Source: Phytoseiulus persimilis (taxonomy: Eukaryota > Arthropoda > Arachnida > Mesostigmata > Phytoseiidae). From it: a DNA stretch of 64,000 nucleotides. Below, piece after piece: positions 58,196 to 64,000 of this stretch. Each line of letters starts with the position of its first letter. Position 1 is the first letter of the stretch. Below the pieces are notes generated by a model, which was not told where the DNA came from, did not search any database, and saw only the letters and a list, made by a program, of their open reading frames with translations. The translations under genes were made by a program, and so were the position numbers. The stretch spans positions 25,048,001 through 25,112,000 of the forward strand of contig CM075103.1 in the NCBI GenBank assembly GCA_037576195.1, read 5' to 3'.

Positions 58196-60495
58196 TTTTG
58201 AAAAGTATGCTCAGATTGACCCCGGAACCACCCCTCCAGAGTTGGAAAGTAATGCTCAGATTGAGCCCGGAATCACCCCTTCAGAGTTGGAAAGTAATGC
58301 TCAGATTGAGCCCGGAATCACCCCTCCAGAGTTGGGAAGTAATGCTCAGATTGAGCCCGGAATCACCCCTCCAGAGTTGGGAAGTAATGCTCAGATTGAG
58401 CCCGGAATCACCCCTCCAGAGTTGGGAAGTAATGCTCAGATTGGTCTCGGAATCACCCATCCAGAGTTGGGAAGTAATGCTCAGATTGGTCTCGGAATCA
58501 CCCCTCCAGAGTTGGGAAGTAATGCTCAGATTGAGCCCGGAATCACCCCTCCAGAGTTGGGAAGTAATGCTCAGATTGAGCCCGGAATCACCCCTCCAGA
58601 GTTGGGAAGTAATGCTCAGATTGAGCCCGGAATCACCCCTTCAGAGTTGGGAAGTAATGCTCAGATATTCTCGGAATCACCCATCCAGAGTTGGGAAGTA
58701 ATGCTCAGATTGGCCTCGGAATCACCCCTCCAGAGTTGGGAAGTAATGCTCAGATCGACCCCGGAATCACCCCTCCAGAGTTGGAAAGTAATGCTCAGAT
58801 TGGTCTCGGAATCACCCCTCCAGAGTTGGGAAGTAATGCTCAGATCGACCCCGGAATCACCCCTCCAGAGTTGGAAAGTAATGCTCAGATTGGTCTCGGA
58901 ATCACCCCTCCAGAGTTGGGAAGTAATGCTCAGATTGAGCCCGGAATCACCCCTCCAGAGTTGGGAAGTAATGCTCAGATTGGTCTCGGAATCACCCATC
59001 CAGAGTTGGGAAGTAATGCTCAGATTGGTCTCGGAATCACCCCTCCAGAGTTGGGAAGTAATGCTCAGATTGAGCCCGGAATCACCCCTCCAGAGTTGGG
59101 AAGTAATGCTCAGATTGAGCCCGGAATCACCCCTCCAGAGTTGGGAAGTAATGCTCAGATTGAGCCCGGAATCACCCCTCCAGAGTTGGGAAGTAATGCT
59201 CAGATTGAGCTCGGAATCACCCCTCCAGAGTTGGGAAGTAATGCTCAGATCGACCCCGGAATCACCCCTCCAGAGTTGGGAAGTAATGCTCAGATTGGTG
59301 TCGGAATTACCCCTCCAGAGTTGGGAAGTAATGCTTAGATTGAGCCCGGAATCACCCCTCCAGAGTTGGGAAGTAATGCTCAGATTGGTCTCGGAATCAC
59401 CCCTCCAGAGTTGGGAAGTAATGGTCAGATCGGTTCCGGAATCACCCCTCCAGAGTTGGGAAGTAATGCTCAGATCGACCCCGGAATCACCCCCGCAGAC
59501 TTGAAAAGTAATGGTCAGATCGGTTCCGGAATCACCCCTCCAGAGTTGGGAAGTAATGCCCAGATCGACCCCGGAATCACCCCTGCAGACTTGAGAAGTA
59601 ATGGTCAGATCGGTTCCGGAATCACTCCTCCAGAGTTGGGAAGTAATGCTCAGATTGGTCTCGGAATCACCCCTCCAGAGTTGGGAAGTAATGCTCAGAT
59701 TGGTCTCGGAATCACCCCTCCAGAGTTGGGAAGTAATGCTCAGATCGACCCCGGAATCACCCCTCCAGAGTTGGAAAGTAATGCTCAGATTGGTCTCGGA
59801 ATCACCCCTCCAGAGTTGGGAAGTAATGCTCAGATCGACCCCGGAATCACCCCTCCAGAGTTGGGAAGTAATGCTCAGATTGGTCTCGGAATTACCCCTC
59901 CAGAGTTGGGAAGTGATGCTTAGATTGAGCCCGGAATCACCCCTCCAGAGTTGGGAAGTAATGCTCAGATTGGTCTCGGAATCACCCCTCCAGAGTTGGG
60001 AAGTAATGGTCAGATCGGTTCCGGAATCACCCCTCCAGAGTTGGGAAGTAATGCTCAGATCGACCCCGGAATCACCCCTGCAGACTTGAAAAGTAATGGT
60101 CAGATCGGTTCCGGAATCACCCCTCCAGAGTTGGGAAGTAATGCCCAGATCGACCCCGGAATCACCCCTGCAGACTTGAAAAGTAATGGTCAGATCGGTT
60201 CCGGAATCACTCCTCCAGAGTTGGGAAGTAATGCTCAGATCGACCCCGGAATCACCCCTCCAGAGTTGGAAAGTAATGCTCAGATTGAGCCCGGAATCAC
60301 CCCTCCAGAGTTGGGAAGTAATGCTCAGATTGGTCTCGGAATCACCCCTCCAGAGTTGGGAAGTAATGCTCAGATCGGTCTCGGAATCACCCCTCCAGAG
60401 TTGGGAAGTAATGCTTAGATTGAGCCCGGAATCACCCCTCCAGAGTTGGGAAGTAATGCTCAGATTGGTCTCGGAATCACCCCTGCAGACTTGTT
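58196..60495 (+). repeat. 45-bp tandem satellite array, right copy
   Basis: About 51 units of the same monomer as 1-1866, here on the plus strand (CCGGAATCACCCCTCCAGAG, then TTGGGAAGTAATGCTCAGAT). Variants fall into a few classes (GAGCCCGG, GGTCTCGG, GACCCCGG, GGTTCCGG), and blocks of variants recur: the order at 59366-59600 reappears 585 bp (13 units) downstream. The longest open frame of the window (58101-59504, 467 codons) runs from the leader into the repeats. However, TAG variants (near 59334, 59919 and 60414) interrupt one of the frames repeatedly, so I do not call a gene. Confidence 0.97.
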
Positions 60496-60569
60496 TTTGC
60501 AGACGGCCGATTTTGTTCTGGTCGTAACTTGATTGATTCTTGGAATTTTCCCGAAAATCAAAGTTAACT
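60496..60569. other. Array edge
   Basis: The last monomer breaks off within CAGACTTG and unique sequence begins. Confidence 0.5.
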
Positions 60570-60840
60570 CGATAGAGGCGGCCATTCCACTGATTTTTTG
60601 AAGAGGATATTATGAGATTTGCGGCCAGGAGTATGATTATGAAAATGACCCTCTGCTTGTTTTGGAGATCCTACTATTATAGAATTTATCGCGAAAACCT
60701 GAAATTTCATCGGGTCGGACTCGTTTGGGTCGCAATCGATCGCGCAAAAAGGAGCCGGTCATTCCCAAGGAAACCAATTGAAGTTATCTTGTTTCCTCGG
60801 AAGGTAGCAAGCGATCGCATTCGCTCTTTTCTCATGGCCC
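60570..60840 (+). repeat. Left arm of a large imperfect palindrome
   Basis: Inverted match to 61050-61310 with roughly 70 percent identity. Landmarks are TTGCGGCCAGGAG, TGAAAATGACCC, AGCCGGTCATTC and TTGAAGTTATCT. Both arms encode related peptides in the strands where they align (AKRSRSF, KP-(I/L)-EVI, PRK-A-DRI), which again suggests an old coding fragment in two inverted copies. Confidence 0.7.
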
Positions 60841-61049
60841 TGCCCGTTAGCGAATCTCGTTTTCCTCGAATTGCCTCTAGCAACTCCTTAACGAGGCGGA
60901 ATCGTAGGTTACGCCTGGTTCACTGAGGAGAGTCGATTCAATTCTGGAAATTAACTAGGGATGGGTAAATCATCCGAATAATGTGCTGCCAGTTCGATCC
61001 GACAATTGCTGACTTCAACCGGAAATCACCCTAATTCGGTTTGCGGTCG
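60841..61049. other. Loop of the palindrome
   Basis: About 210 bp between the arms. It contains GGAAATCACCCTAATTCGG near 61020, reminiscent of the satellite core. Confidence 0.4.
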
Positions 61050-61310
61050 CCAAAATCACCCTCGACACCGAAGAAATTCTTGATACGATCGGTTGCCTTT
61101 TTTCGAGGTAACGAGATAACTTCAAGAGGTTTGCTGGCGAATGACCGGCTTCTCTTTGCGCCTCGAATGCGACCCCCACGAGTCCAATGAAACTCGACGT
61201 GTTCCCGATAACTTTTAGGAGGACCTCGAAGAAACGACATGGGTCATTTTCAAAACCAATCTCCTGGCCGCAACCCTCATCATTTCTGCTTCAGAAAAGA
61301 ATCGAAATAT
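61050..61310 (-). repeat. Right arm of a large imperfect palindrome
   Basis: Inverted partner of 60570-60840. The arms are too diverged for a recent event or an assembly fold-back. Confidence 0.7.
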
Positions 61311-64000
61311 CCGCCTCGAGATCTCCTATCGTCATCGAATATTCTCGATGAACGTCTTTTTGTCACTTAAAGTGACACGTGAGACGAGAGTGTGACTTGT
61401 AAAGATCACAGACACGCTGTCCACGGGGGACTCTACACATGCTAAGGCTTCATTCTTGCCGGCACTTCACGACACCTACCTGGAGACACGAGTTACGATA
61501 CGTGCTGTAGGCTTCATACTCCTCAGCCTGAAACTTCATTTTGGTCTTCACCGCAGTTCAGCTTATAATCAGCTTAGCTCGGTTGGAAGAAAACGGTACG
61601 GTACCTCGAGTCCTCGCCGATACCTTCCAAGACGAAGCTTCCTCTTGGTCGCATAATGTTTTCGTGAACGCGCGAGTCACGCGCCGCGAGCTATGCGAGA
61701 TACTTTTCGACCGGAAGTTGTTGATCGGGCGAGTTTTCGGTGAAAACGAAGGCTATGAACTTACGTATACATCACAACCAAACTTCTGTTCTAAACGAAG
61801 CAGTTCTCGGGCAGAACGGAAAGAACAACTCAAAGCTCAACGATACTCCTGGAAGGCTTCGTTCCCTACGGCTCTGTCCTGACTTCTGTCAAGTCTCTCA
61901 AAAACCTGTATCCCGCGAATGGAGAACTTCGCACGCGGGAAGAACCCAAGCTTCATTCAGGTCGAAAGATTCTTTGGGATGACAAGGATTACGAAGAGTC
62001 TATGGACACAACGCCGACGAAATGGTTCTCACCGTATACAGGGTGGCATTTTCAAGTTGAGAATTTTTCAGACCGATGCCGTTTTGACTATAACTTTGTC
62101 AATGCTTGGAATTTTCCGAAAATTGGAGTGAGAAAGCTTAGCTGCACACAAAAGAGCACGCGGAACAAACCTCACCTACTTCCCCACCTGCACTGAGACT
62201 CTCTGCGAGCCAAGACCAATATACGATCGGCCAATATACGGCCGCGATCTACGCGGCTCGATCGGGAACCCGGACATCTTGCCGTGGTCGTTTGTTCTCG
62301 TCGGTGTCGGTTCCGCAATACCGACAAAATTCCCACCGGAGAGTCGAGGTTTCAGAACGTGGCCGCCGGCTGGGGTGATTCCGGGATCGATCTGGGGTAA
62401 ACCCGCTTCACCGCCGATGTTCAACTGTTGATATCTCGGCCCCGCAAACTCGCATCGGGGTGAATTTTGCCCTGCGAGTAGACGATGGATAGGAGTACTT
62501 TCAGCGATATCTGAGAAAATGGTCAGCCTTCTCCTTCCGGGTGAACCAACCAACTTTTTCATTTTCCTCGACTAGGAAAGTGGTTTCCAGGACCCGCTGC
62601 CTACGGCGCTCGATAGCCCTTGAGAAGAGCTTCAGAACGTGTTTTTTTTTTTTTTTTATCGGCGCTGTAGCTCCACTGGTTCTCGAGATATGAGCATTTT
62701 AAGTTATCAAAAATCAATTTTCCCGGTGGGGCCGATTCCCTCCATGTCATCCCGGCAGACCCTTTCTCTTGGACTGCTTCGAAGCATCCGACAGGATAAC
62801 GATCTTACGAAGCATACGACTCCTGAGGGCCATATACACAAACAACGGTATCGTAGTTGAGCAAGGAGGTCGCTCCTCGTCAAGACCGCGGACACGAATC
62901 GCACTGCAGCAGGGTCGCCCATTGGCGACCGTCCTGTTCGCGTATTATCCAACAGAACCGATTCCGATGTACCAGGTGTGGTCTCAAACTGACAATCTTG
63001 GCGCAGGGTAGAACCGAGAGCTCACGACCACCGGGACTTCTTCATGAAGATGAACTAGTCTCGATAGGGCACACCCACCAAGAGATGAGGATGCTAATTG
63101 CTGTCACCTGAGAACTGGGAATCGAGGGAGATATCAGTTCTCATTCATCGGAGAGCAACATAACTATGTTCTACGCGGAGAGACTGGACGAGCCACGAGA
63201 GCTGAAAGTCCGAAGTGAGAGAATTGAATTTCACGATCACAACAATATTATGGTATTCGGTGCTTTCGATGAATCGGCGCGCCCAAGTTCGCCCGCCGAT
63301 AACTCTGCTTGCCGGAGTCGCAGAAAAAAAAATCGTGGAAATATACGAAATTCTTTCGGCTTCCGGATCCGAGCTCGTGAGTTTCCGACGAGCCTGCTCA
63401 CATCGAATGTTTCAGTGAAATGGATGAGAATCGAGGAAACGCCAGGAGAGTTGTGACGACACTGATTCGACCACTTCTGAGCTCATCGGACGGTTGATGC
63501 GGTACCATGGTATCGAGTTTTGAGATGAGACCAAGTCTTGTCAGGTTCCGCCAGATTGCTGAAGCGTCGGACTCCTAAAAAACTGCTCGGCAGGTTTCCG
63601 ACCCGAAGAGGGACAACGGGAATACGGTGTTTAGTGAGTTTGCAAGTCTCACACTAGCCGCATTGTCATAGCAGTGCATGTGCACCAGGCACGCACCTCA
63701 ACGGAAAAAAATAACGTTGAGAAGTTCCGCAATCTAGTGGGTGGCGATCGACGGCTGATCAGCAGGATAGGCCATTAACGCATTGTGATCCACTGCGTGG
63801 GGCGTATTTCGATCGCGGTGCATCACTCAGGCGAACCGTTTCCCGTTTTAGGCTGCACACCGAGTCGCTTCGTCGAGCACTGGTTCCGTTTCACGCCGAG
63901 CCCAGGCTGCTGCCCAGCCCTCCTTGGATGAGAACAGCATTTCGAAGCGGATTCCTGGCGGAACGTCACCACGTTTGTTCGGTTTCACCTCAGAACTCGA
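61311..64000. other. Anonymous sequence to the window end
   Basis: No recognised gene. It contains one orphan satellite core (GGGGTGATTCCGGGATCGAT near 62373) and a run of 16 T at 62642-62657. Confidence 0.4.
62370..62402 (-). repeat. Orphan satellite monomer core
   Basis: GGGGTGATTCCGGGATCGAT followed by CTGGGG is the inverse of the AGATCGACCCCGGAATCACCCC variant of the arrays. A single copy, with no neighbouring units. Confidence 0.55.

Noticed and set aside
58101-59504. 467-codon open frame as a protein gene
   Set aside because: Any stop-free tandem unit with a length divisible by three gives such frames. Stops recur in sister units, and all three frames are open for long stretches.
62640-62860. 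Minus-strand peptide resembling the linker before an ABC-transporter nucleotide-binding domain
   Set aside because: No Walker A, signature or Walker B motif nearby, and the similarity rests on a few scattered residues.

Overview
The window looks like nuclear DNA of an invertebrate, most likely an arthropod. It has compact spliced genes with GT-AG introns, a mariner element, a FLYWCH/MULE DNA transposon, an APE-type LINE fragment and very large 45-bp satellite arrays. GC content is near 50 percent. I cannot name the species from sequence alone; a mite or another chelicerate would fit, but that is inference. There is no bacterial-type gene organisation, and I found no tRNA, rRNA or CRISPR array.

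Layout. Positions 1-1866 are a 45-bp tandem satellite reading on the minus strand, with its leader at 1867-2005. Positions 2006-12525 are mostly anonymous DNA. They hold copy A of a dispersed repeat (about 3885-4800), framed by an inverted repeat at about 2975-3115 and 5195-5340. Positions 12526-17339 are a MULE DNA transposon with long terminal inverted repeats (TIRs) and a two-exon FLYWCH + MULE transposase. Positions 18898-20176 are a full-length mariner with 31-bp identical terminal inverted repeats and TA duplications. It is followed by a 3' LINE fragment (about 20385-20780) and by copy B of the dispersed repeat (about 21045-21770).

Positions 26819-39318 (minus) hold the one clear host gene: a secretin-family (class B1) neuropeptide GPCR. 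I could assemble it from ten exons with consistent splice sites and phases, covering a six-cysteine hormone-binding domain, all seven membrane helices and the C-terminal tail. TM6-TM7 look most like CRF/diuretic-hormone-44 receptors, while TM3-TM5 also recall PDF receptors. The signal-peptide exon was not found. Positions 39319-54040 are anonymous DNA, and a weak hAT-like relic lies near 54060.

Positions 55139-57800 are a second satellite with a 135-bp higher-order unit made of three diverged 45-mers. It ends in a palindrome centred on a TATATATAA box. Positions 58090-60495 are a third array, whose 45-bp unit and leader match the left-hand array in inverted orientation. A large imperfect palindrome follows at about 60570-61310.

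The most unusual feature is the satellite system. Three related arrays, two sharing a leader and pointing outward from the window, carry a TATATATAA-containing module at three array boundaries. Single decayed monomers are scattered elsewhere, including inside a GPCR intron.
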